A stretch of DNA of 64,000 bases from Glossina fuscipes (taxonomy: Eukaryota; Arthropoda; Insecta; Diptera; Glossinidae). Position numbers and translations under genes: made by a program. Under the pieces are notes generated by a model. The model was given only the letters and a program-made list of their open reading frames with translations. It was not told the DNA's origin and searched no databases. The DNA lies in assembly GCF_014805625.2 (NCBI RefSeq), contig NW_023998426.1, positions 3,570,902 through 3,634,901 of the forward strand. The letters run 5' to 3'. Below are positions 13,020 to 26,800 of this stretch, piece by piece. Position 1 is the first letter of the stretch, and each line of letters begins with the position of its first letter.

Positions 13020-13243
13020 TCATTCTTCTGGCCAACCCAAATCTTCACCTATCAATTCATAAAAACGTTGATTATGTTCGGCAAAAAATTTACGTAATTT
13101 CGATATAACTAACGGGTCAACATGAGGATGTTTGCGTCCTTTAGTTTCACGTAAACAACGGTCCCCGCTGTCGTAACGCAAACAATAGAAGCCTTTTGTC
13201 TCATTGAAATAAAAATGATTGCCATTGATGCGATGCTAAATAC
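13020..13243 (-). CDS. Hs3st-A: Hs3st-A coding exon 6: C-terminal sulfotransferase, with in-frame TAG
   Basis: The acceptor is TTTCACCAG at 13244, after a long T run; 224 nt, phase 1 in. It ends at a TGA (13022-13020). The first codons are G|GT ATT TAG CAT CGC, so a stop at 13238-13236 interrupts the frame at codon 647. Beyond it the frame is excellent family sequence: [20 protein letters not shown], then [17 protein letters not shown] and [14 protein letters not shown]. This region carries the two-cysteine loop and the KGRKHP contact with PAPS. The alignment with HS3ST1 has equal length across the TAG, so one base change of a sense codon (for example GAG to TAG) explains it and no indel is needed. 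Sequencing error, a null allele or stop readthrough all remain possible. No other GT-AG choice I found restores the frame. Confidence 0.88.
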
Positions 13244-16200
13244 CTGGTGAAAAAAAAAAAAAAAAAAAAAAAAAAGACAAAAGAACAGAAAAGACAGAGA
13301 GTGAACAAACATTAAACAGTGATAACAACAACAAAACAGTAGTTTCTCTCGGGAATGCATGGCTTGTTAAATGAAATTTTCACAGTCAACATTTTTCGTT
13401 TTTTTTTTTTTTTTTTTTTCTGTTTGTTTTTCATTCGGTTTTTTTTCTTCGTTCTCTCTATGCGTTGTGATGCCTTAGCTCTTACCTAGAAATGTTTCAA
13501 TTCGTCTTAGTTGCGAAACTGGGTCGTCAATTAATCGATCACCATTCACTACCAGTAATTGCTCACGTGGGAAGACTTCCAGCCAACGATGCAAATGTAA
13601 ATGATACATAGATATAGTTAATGGACGATATGAATCATTTACAGTGCCATTGGGAAAAATAGCCAATTCTTCGAAGGTCCTGTAAACCAAATTCAATAAT
13701 ATATTTGTTAAAATTTCAAAAGAAATCTAAAAAAAACAAAAAAACTAAGGAAAGAAAAGTGCACCGAGTACGGATAAAAGCAGCATAAAGCATTAAAGTG
13801 AGAGCATGAAAGATGATATCGTATAAATTAACTACAAGTTATAGACCAGGCGCAGAAGGGATTTAAAACAGCTTGAGGGCAAGCTAAACAAACAACATTC
13901 GGATGGGATCGAATCTATGCTTTTCGCACGCAATCTACTCTCCAAGTTCTTTTATTTGATACCTATATCGCTGGTATAGCCCATTCTACCATATTCCTTT
14001 TAAAACTAGCCCATTTTTAGGCAGAGGAGGAGTGTGCAAAATAGTTTTAAACATTTTGCCTTGCTTGCCTTATGCCTTAAATAGGCATAAAACCTCAAAA
14101 AAGTGAAAAATACAAAATGTAATCGGTTTGTAACCTTGTGTTGGCATAGCGGATGTTTACCATTTTTCGACGTAAAGAGTGGACTGCTCCGTAAAGTAAA
14201 CGTGGAAAATTTCAGTCTGCTAACGAGATAAAATCCACAAATTTTTGTTAAGAAATACGTAGATGGGTTCAGTTTACGTTCCACCGCGCGCTGCTACTCT
14301 GACCAATTTGGTCCATTTTCAATGTCAACCTACGTGCAAAAACTTTCAATGTTTCTACCAAATTTAAGGTCGATAGATTCATTTTTGAGACCAGAGGGGT
14401 GCCAACAACAAACTCCGCACAGACGGACAGATCTTAATCAATTCCCAATTTCACCCTGATCAAGAATATATATACTTTATAAGATCTCTGAAGCTTCCAT
14501 TTGGGTGTTATATAAATTATGAAAAGAAACGAAACGAATGTATCCCCATCTTGCAGCGGTGGGTATAAAAGCATATTAATTGAGACGTTATAGAGCAGAA
14601 GGATATAGAAGACAAAAGCCGCGTTAAGCCCGATAAACACTTTACCATGCTTTGCACATTTTGCATATGGCACAGAATGTTTAGCAAAACAAAAGTTGAG
14701 TTCACCTTAATCGGATATAAGATTCTCTGAGAGAGAGAGAGAGAGCAGTGCCTGCCGTACATAGACGGCGACAGCCGCCGGGATGCGTTCCGTGTACATA
14801 CAGTAAACGTCGCGAAAGCGTTAAAAAGCAGATAAAACAAATAATGAAAGGTAAGGGTACTACTCTACATCTATATATAAATACTGGCATCCATTTCGTG
14901 TTTCCGTAGGTAAACGTAAATTGAACGCATTCATAATTTAAAAATGGATCGAATTTTTAAAATATATTACTTGGATTTTACCATTATTTTTGGAATGCAA
15001 TACAAATATGGTTATACAGCACAAGGAAATTGTTAACATTTATATGGGTAGATACTGTAGGTAAAGATGTGCAAGAAAAAAGATTGAAGTAGAAAGTGGG
15101 AAGAGGGAAGGATGTTAGAATGGGAAATATATTTATCGGCAAAAAACTAAAAAAACCGGATGAATGTGAGAAATTTTTCAAAAACTAATGTGAATTTATG
15201 TAATCATAAAAATAAAAAGGAAAATTAAGAAGAAATCTAAGGCAATAATGGTAGATAGGTCTAAAGTCTAAATCGATTTTTCAGAAAATCAAATTTCCTT
15301 TTTTTATTCGCTTAAATGATCCCTTAAGTAGTCATAAAAAAAAAATTTGAAAATTTTATGTAGTTAGAAAACTGGACTTTTCGAGCATGGCATATATGGG
15401 CACTTAATGGCAGTATTTGATAGTATACGGGGCTCTTATCTCGGAGGACAATTTCTGAAGATACCACATAGTAAAAATTAAAAATTTTTCATCTTTTCAT
15501 TTGCAAATTTTCTTACAGTCTCTTTAAAGCAATCTGCACTAGAGAGTGACTTGGAATGTTTTGGAAAAGTTCATCGAAATATTTATCAATAAAAGAATAA
15601 AAGTGAAACCTTTATAATGGGTCACGGGCCATTATTAAATGCCTTACACCACCTTGCCTTTCTGTATATAACGATTTTTCAAAGTAGGACGTGTTATGCG
15701 AAGGCGGAAGCAGTCGGGAAAGTGGTCCAATCCGAGCCATTCTCAAGACCGTTCCTGGTTGCACCAAATCTCGTCGGTGTATTAAATTTCATCAAATTAT
15801 TTTAAAAAAATGTGATCTTTGGGTTGAATACAAAAACGCAAGACCGACAAAGAAGTTTATATATATTCAGAAATTTATTCTCGAATCGATCAGTATAATG
15901 AACGATGGATTTATCTCAAGTTCTTCCAAGCAAAAATGATATACTTGCACTAAAAATAACGTAGGCTGTCATAAAATATAATAATTGGTGCTTGCATGTA
16001 TTTTGATCAGCGACATCTAACGGTGAAAATGATAAAGTAATGCGAAGTACCAATGTACGCAACGGGTAAATTCGACGAGCTTGACCTCTGTCTACATAAA
16101 ATAATCAGTTTCCATTAACTATTGCTGAGTTATTCAGTGCGTACAGAGACGTTAATCACGCATTTTCGACATTCATTATAATTGTTGCTTGATTTGAAGA

Positions 16201-19200
16201 AATCTACTGCCGAAGCCCATCAAACACTTTTGAAGATGCTGCCCAATTATATCGTAATTGTCGGTTTTGGTTTCAACGGTTTAAAAGTGATGATTTTGAT
16301 GTCATTGATAAAGAACTGCCTGGCCTGGAGGACCAAAAAAAAGTACAAAGACAATGAAATGCAAGACGATATTATACGAACACGCAGCAGAAACTGTGGC
16401 AATAAACGACTTTTTCAAATGAAAAAACTATTAAAATACATGCAAGCACTTAATATATAAAATAAAGTTTTGTGATTAAAACTCTACAAACAATACCTGA
16501 ACTTTCATTCACTTACTTTTCTTTTCTATTTCTACTTTGATAAAAGTAGATGAAGATTTTATATTCCGTTTTATGAGTAATTGTGTAGAACGAAGTGGTG
16601 TAGGGTAATTTAATGATTGGACGCAGAGTGTTTGTATTTTTTTGTTAATTAAAGACTGCTTTTGTGGTCGAAAATTGAATGTCTTCGTTCGACCACTTCC
16701 CGTCGATCATATGGAAATTAAAGTTCCTAAATAAATCCTACGCCATCTGGTGGATATAAGAATGTTTATTGAATGATTTCTACATTTCTTTTAATTCAAA
16801 TTTGGAGCGTGCCGCAGAGGCCATTGAGATGAAGATGTTTTCATAGAATTGCTACGGCGTTTTTCCCCTATTCCCTATTACCCCGTCCTTCATAAAAATA
16901 GTTGAGTTCAACCTTTTAAAGTTACAACTGCGGCGTTCATATAACTTTTATCAAAGTTCGAAAATGAATATATAGCTGATCGTTGGAAGAACGGCCAGGG
17001 GGAACTATTATGTATGGAATACAAGACACAAGATCGTATATTGGAATGAAAAAGGAAAAGAGAAGAATAGAGACCGGCAAAGAAAAAGTAACGAACAGCG
17101 AGAGAGAGAGTGAGGCAGAGAGAGAGAGAGAGAGCAATAAGAAGGCTAATAGGCGCATAAATAGACAATTTTAACGGTAGCCACAGCTGCCCGTAGAGAA
17201 ACGTTACCAGTCGCGTTCCTCCTGATGTGCTGATTATATATTCCCGACGGTGGACGAAGAAGAAGAAATCGCAAAAGCAAAACAACTATCGGGCAGAATA
17301 TGTCAAGGGAGTGCCAACACTGATGGAAAAAATGATCTGAAGCGAAAGGGAACTTACACCCTAATTCCGGACGTGGAATAGTGGGTGGAGGAACAATATG
17401 GATTTTGGGCACGCAATCTCCGCTAATTATCTCCGCCATATAAACCTACGAGCAGATAATACAAGCGACCTGAAGCATAAACGACGATGCGGAACGTTCG
17501 TCCATCGTCGAGTATGCTTAACAAATGCCTGGAAGCATAAATTACATTAGGTAAACTACTAGCAGTTATACGGAGGGGCATGGAACGATGAAAGAAATGC
17601 TCCAGGATGTTGCGCGACACATTCCGGAATAAATCCCCACGAAGATGACATTCCAATCCCTAATCTCCCTCTGGGCGTTTGGGGGATGTAAGGCAATATA
17701 TTGGGTATTAACGAGCCCTAAAGGCCCATCTCATAGGCCCCAATGTCATAGGTTCTAGTACCAGTACGTCCAAAAATATGGGAGATATTCACAGATATAT
17801 AGCTAAATGAATAATAGACAAATAGGAAGATAAATAAGGAGAGGGAAAGAGAGAGTAAATGATTGATGAAAACTTAAAGCTAAATAAAAATATCATCCTA
17901 TCAGCGTTGCATTACCTTCAGGCGATATAGTTAAGAGAAAAGGCAAAATTTAATAAAAGTCTGGATAGAGAAAAACGTTTACTTTTTGTTTATTTTCCTT
18001 TCATTAAAAAAAAAAAAAAACAAATAAGAGATGAATTGGTTTTCGGATACCATTTTGCGATTGAAATTTAAGTAAATCCATTTACATATAATTATTTATA
18101 TTTTTTTAATAAAATGGTTTCTCATAAATTTTTTTTTTTTTTATTATTATTCTTTTCTTTTCATAAATGGATGTCAGTTTACGTGAATGGATTTTTATGG
18201 ATTTACTTACTATTCGAGTACAATATTCATTACATAGGTGCATGCAAGTGTGCGCTCGTATATGTGTGTAAAACGCGATGCAAATAGCACAGAAAAAAGA
18301 ACAAAAAATGTCAGAATTCAGTTTTTAAGGTACGTGTAAAATAATTTCCTTTGTTTTTTCCTGTTCCAGCAAAATAAAGGTGAGAACCAGTGCAAAAAAA
18401 AAAAAGCAAAAAGAGAAAGCAAAGTGCAAAAACGAAAACAACGCTAACAACATCGAAAACTTACTTGGATGAAATTTGTATACCGTTGCTCGGTAAGTTT
18501 GCTGCACTAAGCGTTGTTGTGGTTGTGGTAGTCGTGATGGCTGGTGCTTTGTATTGACGATAAGCATTTCCGCTTTTCCAGTTAAGTTTACTACCAACAC
18601 CACCAATTCCAGCACCACTATCCGCCAATGCATTATCATGCATAGCAGCAGCATTGCCGGCACTTAATTTATTGTAAAATCCAGAAATTTTTTGCTGTTT
18701 CTGTTGATGTTGCTGCTGTTGCTGCTGTTCCTGCTTTTGCTGCTTTTGCTGCTTTTGCATAGATGTCCAAACACCATTCGAATATAAAGAGGAGGTTGAG
18801 GACATTAATGACGATGATGACGACAATAACGTTGGTGTCTCAACCATTACGGGTAAACTGGCCGTCGCTGCATGACTACGTAATTGTGTATAATCTGAAA
18901 TGGCTCTTGTCACTGGCTCGCGTACAATCAGCAAAAGTTTTATGCTGGCATTCATGGCTCTTACACGTTCAGGCACCTAAAATGCAACAACAAAAAATAA
19001 CAAAAAAAAAAAAAAAAACAGGAATAGCATCAATAAGGACATCATTTCATATTAAAGTTAATTTGTTTAAGCATGTATGAGTGTATGGGTGTATGGGCAT
19101 AGAAAAACCAGCGACGTTTAGAAATGAATCAAGTTGACGCCTGCCACAAAAGCAAATACAGACAACCCACAACTTTTTAAGGTTAGCGACGCATACTTTT

Positions 19201-22200
19201 TTTTTTCATTAAGGGCGCCCCTCCCTGGAAAGGCGCATATTAAAAATTTCAAGTAATGGAATTTATTTAAAAAAAAATTCAGACCATAAGACAGGCGCTG
19301 CTTTTTCAATAATAATGAAAAAATTTGGTAGAACCGTTTCCCTTCAATTATCACAGTCGTCGCAAGGTAATAAAATATGGAATTCCTTGTTGGACTTGTT
19401 TTCTTTTCCTATCCTTTATCCCAACGGTAGGGCTTCCGTAGATTTCCAGGCTTAGGCAGTGTTATACATAGGATTTTGTAAGCATCTTTTTCTTCTGCCT
19501 GCAGTAATAATATAGCAACAGGATCGGGAGATAGACATGGGCTTTGATCGCAAATTGCGATTCATAAGCTACTTCGAGCATATAAAATATTGTCAGGAAA
19601 CTTTTTTACCAAATTTGTATAATTTTTCGACTTCAAACCAGTCAGCTGTAATTCCAAAGTTGACGAAAGGCTTTCATTTAGATCCTGGGTGCGTATCTTA
19701 TCGCTTTGACTCAACACAGCCTTAAAAGAAGTTACGAAAACTACTGTGAACATTACCTAATAGAGATAAGAGTAAATCTAATAAGAGGTAAAGACAATAT
19801 AGTCCGATCATTATGCACCCCGAGCAGCTCTACTTAATGCAATTATTCATTCATTTTTGTGATCACGTACCAAAAATTATACACTATTTTCATGGAAGTC
19901 CTCCTTTCGGAGTCTGCCCAAACCGCCAACTAAACTTAGCAAACCTAGTTTATTTATTAAAGACTTTTTACGTGTTTGCACCAAAAAAAAAGCTACAATT
20001 TCGAATTTTCCTGCCGTGTAAGGACTTCCATAGTAATCTCTCTATATGTTAGGATCTAAGAAATAGCTCCGTTTGATCTAAATTTTTTAGGTTTTTTTCA
20101 TATAAAGATGCAGCGGTTCTAGGGGAGGAAGTGAATAAAGTGTGCCATCTAATCTAAATTTTCCAGATCAATGCCGCAAGACTTAATACTTAACGATTGT
20201 CGCCGAGGAACTCTGAAAATTGAAATCTCTTTCCGTATAGCGACTTTTAAAAATAAGGCTTTATATGAAGGTTAATCGAAAAAGTGATACGACCCAGTTG
20301 ATTGACAATACGTTTTATCGCTTGTGTCAAATTCATTGTAACATTTTCAAACATTGCCCCACAAATAGGCGAACGTACAAGCATGCTTAGATCGATTCAG
20401 TGAATGATTCTGGAAACGACCCTAAATCTTCTGGGCATTGCATACATCCGCACAAACCTAATATAACCTTCCACTATAAATGATGTAAGGCATAAAAAAT
20501 ATAGAGAGTGAGAGCTTATTTAAGTTTGGTAGCTTAAATAGCTTGATATGTTTGAAAAGACTAAGACGTAGTTAGCTTTGATTTATATAATAGTATTGCA
20601 TGAATGTATGGTTTTCCGATTCTCAATGATGAGTTGTTTTACGTGGCTGCTAAAGTTACCGTGGACCAGCTTAAGAACCAGCTATTGCTTTTTATATAAC
20701 GCAAGTTAAATTTATTTCCCATCTTTGGCTTACGCATATTAAAATCACTTTTCATGTAAAGAAGATTTGTGGGACAAGGTTACCTCGTGAATAATGTTTC
20801 GAATGAGTGAGACTAAATGAGAAGTTGGGTACAATTTTTTGCAAAATTGTTGCTTCGAATGCGTACTCTTTAGCGTCGCATTGAATTTATAAAACAGAGG
20901 CGATGGATTCCATACTTTTCAACTCAAGCTTAAACTAATATATCATCTAAGCTTGTTTTTTTTTTTTTGAAAATTTAATATTATTTCTATTCAGATTCTC
21001 TCTTGCGGCATAGGGTAAATTTAGTTTGTTCAGACTTACGCAACGCCCAGAAGGGCTTAAGATAGACTCACTTGTTATTATTATCAAGTCTACCTGTCCA
21101 TGTGTCCAGCTCTCCGTTTGTTCGTCTGTACATTTACGTTCAACCTATAAGTCTCAATTTTTGAGAAATTTTGATGAAATTTGGTATATTGATTCAGTAT
21201 CCAAGAACGAAGTCTATTGAAAATCGGTCGAATTGCTCTACTGTTTCCATCACTGGAAAAAAATTCAATTTTCGAAATTTTTCGACAAAAACTTCTTTGT
21301 AATAGTATTTCCACTTTCTAAATTGGTATGAAAAATTTGCCTCAGCTGGGGGAATTTTTTGAAGCCTTCTCGTATATTTTCTTTCCTATGAAAACTGAAC
21401 CTTTTTATGGTAAAAACCTCCAATTTTCAATATTTCATGGCGAAAATTCGTTCATAATAATAAAATGATAAGGAAATCAACCTTCCCGAATTCGCCCCAC
21501 GTAGATCTACCTTTTGGATACTACCGCATTAAAGAATTCTCAGGAAATGTGAACTCTTACATGCCAAAAAGGCCTAATGGTTAATGTCTTATGATCCATA
21601 TTTGCTCATTATAGTAATTTGCCAAACAAATGAATTTGACCATATTTGAACCACTTGGGTCTATTTCTTTGTCCGCATTTGAGATTTCTCATGAGCAGTA
21701 AGCCCTTCGGAAAAAGGTTTAATTCTGAATATTTTATGATGAAATTTGGTGCGTAATAGCGATTCAACAAAAAATTAACATACATCTCATCGTCGTTTTT
21801 TTAGACTTACATGGGTTGAAAGCAACCCGTTATATGGAGAGAATGTATAATTTCTAGCTTTCTATGGCAGGAACTGAAAAATAATAAAGTTTTTGGGAAG
21901 TAAGCGTAGTTTGCTTTGAGTCAAGTAATATGATGCGCGGGGAAGTGTGCTTTTGCAAGTTTGTTTTGCCCGTCTGTTCGTGCGGTTGCTCGTCTTGTTT
22001 TTTGTGTCCAGACTACAGATCGCAATTTTCAAGATATTGTCATACAGCAACTTGTTTTGGCCCAAGGACGAACGCTATTGAAAGCGGCTCGGATCGGACC
22101 ATTTGCTTGGTCACCTCTAATGTTATGCCTTAGTTTGAAAAATCGCTATATGAATAATGTTATTAAGCGAATTGGTGTAGTGATGATTAGTAGTTAATGA

Positions 22201-22789
22201 TGGGTCCTGCTTCGCTATAGTGTTTTTATTTATTTATTTTCCTTTTAAAGACGAAGTAAATACAAATTCATCTTTAACAAAATAACGGAGCAACAAATTT
22301 GTAAATTTTTTCGATGAACACTTTTTATTAATAATAAACATCTGTGACCACATTGTCACCGATGCCATCAATGCCATCAATGCCACCAATACCACCAATG
22401 CCACCAATACCACCGATACCAGTGATGCTCATTTCCGATAGGCCGCTTAATGACGATGGAAGAAAAATTCATGATAATTTTACATATTGTTTCCTTCTCT
22501 CCTTTGTTCCGAACAAAAGACATTTATCATCATTAACGTTAAAAGTATGTATATATGTATATGCGTTGCATTTACGGTTTACAAATAAGTTTTGCTTTCT
22601 GAAAATTCATGTATAAATATGTGTATATGTACATATCTGAATTGCAGGGAAAAACTTTTAACTTTTCTTATCTTCACTTCCAAGTATTAATTAAGTTTAT
22701 TAAAAATACACTTTGGACTTTATGAACTCACCAAGCGGTAAAGGGATATAATAAAGGCTACTTTATATGTGCATAAAGAGAGAGATGTT

Positions 22790-22822
<33 letters not shown>

Positions 22823-23322
22823 ACAATTAGTATAATAAGTAAAAGTAATTTTACTAGTGCGGTCTTTATCTTTAAATGAATTTCTTTTAAAGTAACCGTT
22901 GGTCAGATATGCATTCACAGAACAACAAATTCAATGTTGAATAACCGACCAATCTAATATTGCGAGCCCTTGGCTTATATACTAAAAGGAATTTGCTTAC
23001 AAGTCTCTCTCTCTCTCTCTCTTTCTCTCTCTGTCTCTTACACTGTTTTATATTCAGAAACTTTAGTACGGATTTCTTTTTTGTTGCCGAAAAAAAAAGG
23101 GAAGGTTTGTCATGCCTGGTTAATGAATAACGTAGTGGCTCGATTACATACATTTATTCATTCTATGCATATGTATGTGTGTATATTGCGCATCTATTGG
23201 AGTCCTATGTAATGTGGTTCAGTGTGTATAGAAAAACCAAAATCTACCATTGTCCATGACTACTGCATTTGTTTGTATGGTTTAATATAACGATCTGAAA
23301 TTTATACACCACTACATCGCAA

Positions 23323-23377
<55 letters not shown>

Positions 23378-23782
23378 GATATGGTCTAATGCGTCCCTAT
23401 TCTGCATAGAATGCAAACCGAATAGTAGAAGTAATTCCAATGGACTGTTCGAAATTAAAGCATAACTAATGCAATTAAATATTGAAATGAAAACAAAAAA
23501 TTTATACGTACAACGCAGTGAAATCGTAATTGAAAGAAGAAGAACGTTATATGCACCCACACCCGTGCACGTGTCATATATGTGAGCATGTAAAATGCAT
23601 ATATACATTATATAGGCTTAATGCGACGATCAAAAAGTCATAGATATTATGCCACGATCAAAAAGTAATAGGACTTTTTATATACCCTTCCAATCCCCAG
23701 CTTAACCTTACTTACAGTTTGATCACAATAGGCTACACAGTTTCAAAAGAGAGACCTGCAACGAGAGTTTGTGTACACTTAA

Positions 23783-23834
<52 letters not shown>

Positions 23835-26800
23835 AGTGCTTTAAAAATATCAGCACAAATGGAAACAGCAACTTGATATATTCGTATTGCAATGCAGAGC
23901 TATGCATAGGCTCAACTTATATGCATATATACACGACACGTATATCTGTCGAGAAAATTCAATTTACATAGAAATCTAATCTAATATTAATGTTATCCAT
24001 AATAATGTCCAAAGACATCAATCACTCTTTAATACAGTGACTAAATTGAATTAGATTTTACCTCTTCTTCTTTATATATATTCGTTTATTTTCGTAAAAT
24101 TGATTGTAATTCTCTACAGTGCCCTCTCATTTGAAAATGGAATAAGTCACGTTTTTGTAATTGCAAGTGTCATTGAAATGAATTAACACCTTTGAAGGGC
24201 AACTCGTACTAGGATGAGCTTGATCTTTTTTTTTAACGTTTCAGTTTTAGAAGAATTACATTATAATGAAGTGATTTCATATTTTATTCATATATTGAAG
24301 GAAACAGGTCTAGAGTACATTCTCTCAAAAATATACCCGGAATCAACCAATGGTGTTGAGAAAGCAATTAGCTCTCACGCCTACGTTATGGTATTTCCTT
24401 GCACAGTCGGCGAATTATTTTTCTATAAAATTTGCTTTCATCAGCAATGTGGTGATGTGGCCGAAAACTTACTCTGCCCTGTTCCTCTGGCATGAAAGCA
24501 TGGGCAAGAGTAAAATGCCAGGTATGTACATATGTAACCGGAACTTTTGTATACTATATACACGTTCCTTATACAGAAAATGAAAAGAAATATTCTATGC
24601 AAAGTGTGGCCCTTCGCTAGTTACACATTTTGTCCTCCTGGTAGATGTCACAATAGAAAAAATGGTGCTCTTTTGACACTATCCACTCATCGAGCCGTTT
24701 TTCTATAATATTTGCTACTCCGCAAGCACGTGTCACATCGATGCATATCGGAAGGACTCGAGCGACTCAGTTTTGCTAATAGACGCATAGACAGACGACG
24801 TCGTGTTGTCTTTTTTGGTATTCCGCGCGAACTATTAAATTCCATTAATTCTCGTTTGATGTCCATACAGGCTTAAAAGTCACCAGAGTCCGGTCCCACC
24901 GAATACAAAATATTACTTTCTTTGGTATCGTTCGGGTAAAGAGAAAAAGTTATCGGCTAACGCCCTGTAATTGGTACAAAATTTGATATTTGGTTTGTTA
25001 GAGAAAATAATTTTGCGTTGCGATAAGTGTTGACATTAGTGGCTATTATTGCCAATATGCCAAGCTATAAAACAAAGACCGTTTCAGATATATATGTCCT
25101 CTACAAGTAGCATTAGGGCCATCTATAAACATATTCCGGTTTCATACTTACATATCCAGTAACTAAAAATTCTGCTTTAACCTTAAGGTTTCGGAGTCTT
25201 TTGTAAGCAAAACCTTGGAGACCGTAAGAAGTCCTATCGGTTAACATCTTGGACATAGCCCTCGAACGAATTCAACGTTATCTCTTATGCAAGAATTTCC
25301 GTCCCGAAGGTTAACATATATCACAATGTATGACTGTAAATTTCGCAAAACTCACACTAGTACGCTTTGAACAGATTCAAACCGTAGAGGAAGAAATTTT
25401 TTAAGGAGTTCTTCGATAACTGGGGAAAAACTTTTGCTTTAAATGGGATCCCTTTTGCAAAGGCTTAAAACGGTGTTTATTTTTTCCCACTATTTTCTTG
25501 ACACGATGCTTAGAAAATGAAACATTATCTCGTTTTTAAGGTTTCTCTCATTTTAATAGTATTTTCCTGCTATTAATTATAATCGAGGTGTACCTTGCCC
25601 TTATAGATCGCCCACATTCGCTTTGTATCCGCAAATACTAAATTATAGGGTACGCAAATGTAATAATTTTTTGTGCATATGCGCTGTTGTCATAACTATA
25701 AAAGGAGCCGATAATGTTTCCGTAATTTTTTTGAATCGCTATCAAATTTGTATGAGCAAAACGTAAATATTGAAAATATTATTAGGTTTCGAACAACATT
25801 TTCGAAAACAAACTGTTAATTAAGCAGATATAGGACAAAGTTCTTTAGCGAAGGCATTGTTACTTGTTAGCTTGTATTTTTTTTCGAAACATTTTTCCAG
25901 CATATGAAACATCTGTGTCGGACGGTCGACCAAAGTACCGTCATAAAAATGGAAGCATTATTCGGAATGTTAAGTGCATACTGATCCTGGGGGAAAAAGT
26001 TTGAGTCTTCGAAAATAACTGTGTTCACCTCGTACGCTAAATAAGTGTTGTCTCACTAGAGAAAAATTCCGAAAATATTCCTTTTTAGCTGTGAATTAAA
26101 GCTGATTTTTATAGATGGCAGCGAATGCACGCAACATAACATTATCTCCAAATGCTATCATTGTTCCAAACAAGAAAGTGTAAGCGCGAGAAGAACGATT
26201 TTCACATATGGTCAGTTCGAGTTTATAGAAAACGATCATCGACTATCTGTTGAAAGATCTCAAAATATTACTTTCCACTGAGATTGATGTGTGGAATGAT
26301 ACCCGCAACATATCATCAGTACGTGGCTTTAGCTCAGAAAGATTTGGGAAAAGTGCGCAGTGGAGCTACTGTCTGATTGGTTAAAAACACTCGGCGATAA
26401 AAGCTTACTATCGGATGTCATCTACTTGACGACGGTGTTGCTTAGTAAGAATATCTGCTAGTAATTAAGGGACTGGGAAAGTAGCAGTGCAATTGGTTGC
26501 CTGGCACTGGTGAGTTGGTACCTCCGTTTGGAAATTGAAAGTTCTTGGGATATCGTAAGTTGGATGGCAGTCTACGATGTATGAATAACATGAAAGTAAG
26601 AGCGAACAAATGAACTCTTCACCTTTGAAATAATCATCCTAAGTGACATCTTGCATACTCGTAAAGCAATGGGTTTCATCTGATTGAGTTTAATCGACAG
26701 ATGCAGACGTGACATTCCACAGTTTATCTGCACACTCCCCATTGACTCAAAATTCACCTTCCGAATGGCGAGCTTTTGATCAGCAGGGCCTGGAAGCCGA

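Larger units (their letters stand above)
13680..18464 (-). other. Hs3st-A intron 4 (about 4.8 kb)
   Basis: Holds a family B repeat (13900-14575), a family A repeat (15610-15945), a mariner-like relic (15960-16500) and a higher-GC stretch at about 16920-17700 with a (GA)n tract and no recognisable protein. At 14690-14900 is another GA-tract segment I could not assign. At 17960-18170 the sequence is A/T homopolymer-rich. Confidence 0.85.

Noticed and set aside
12035..13097. Ile/Tyr/His-rich ORFs on both strands
   Set aside because: They are products of TA and CATA repeats downstream of the sulfotransferase gene.
13109..13360. 83-residue minus-strand ORF over Hs3st-A exon 6
   Set aside because: It reads the exon in the wrong frame and runs into the poly-T intron; the conserved frame is a different one.
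16908..17656. Minus-strand ORFs of up to 125 residues
   Set aside because: They overlap a GA tract, show no domain, and adjoin each other in different frames without splice support. The higher GC may reflect an old transposon, but I could not name one.
24214..24530. Plus-strand ORFs between an acceptor-like and a donor-like site
   Set aside because: TTTCAG at about 24243 and CCAG|GTATGT at about 24522 look exon-like and [10 protein letters not shown] reads well, but two frames compete and no family or partner exon was found.
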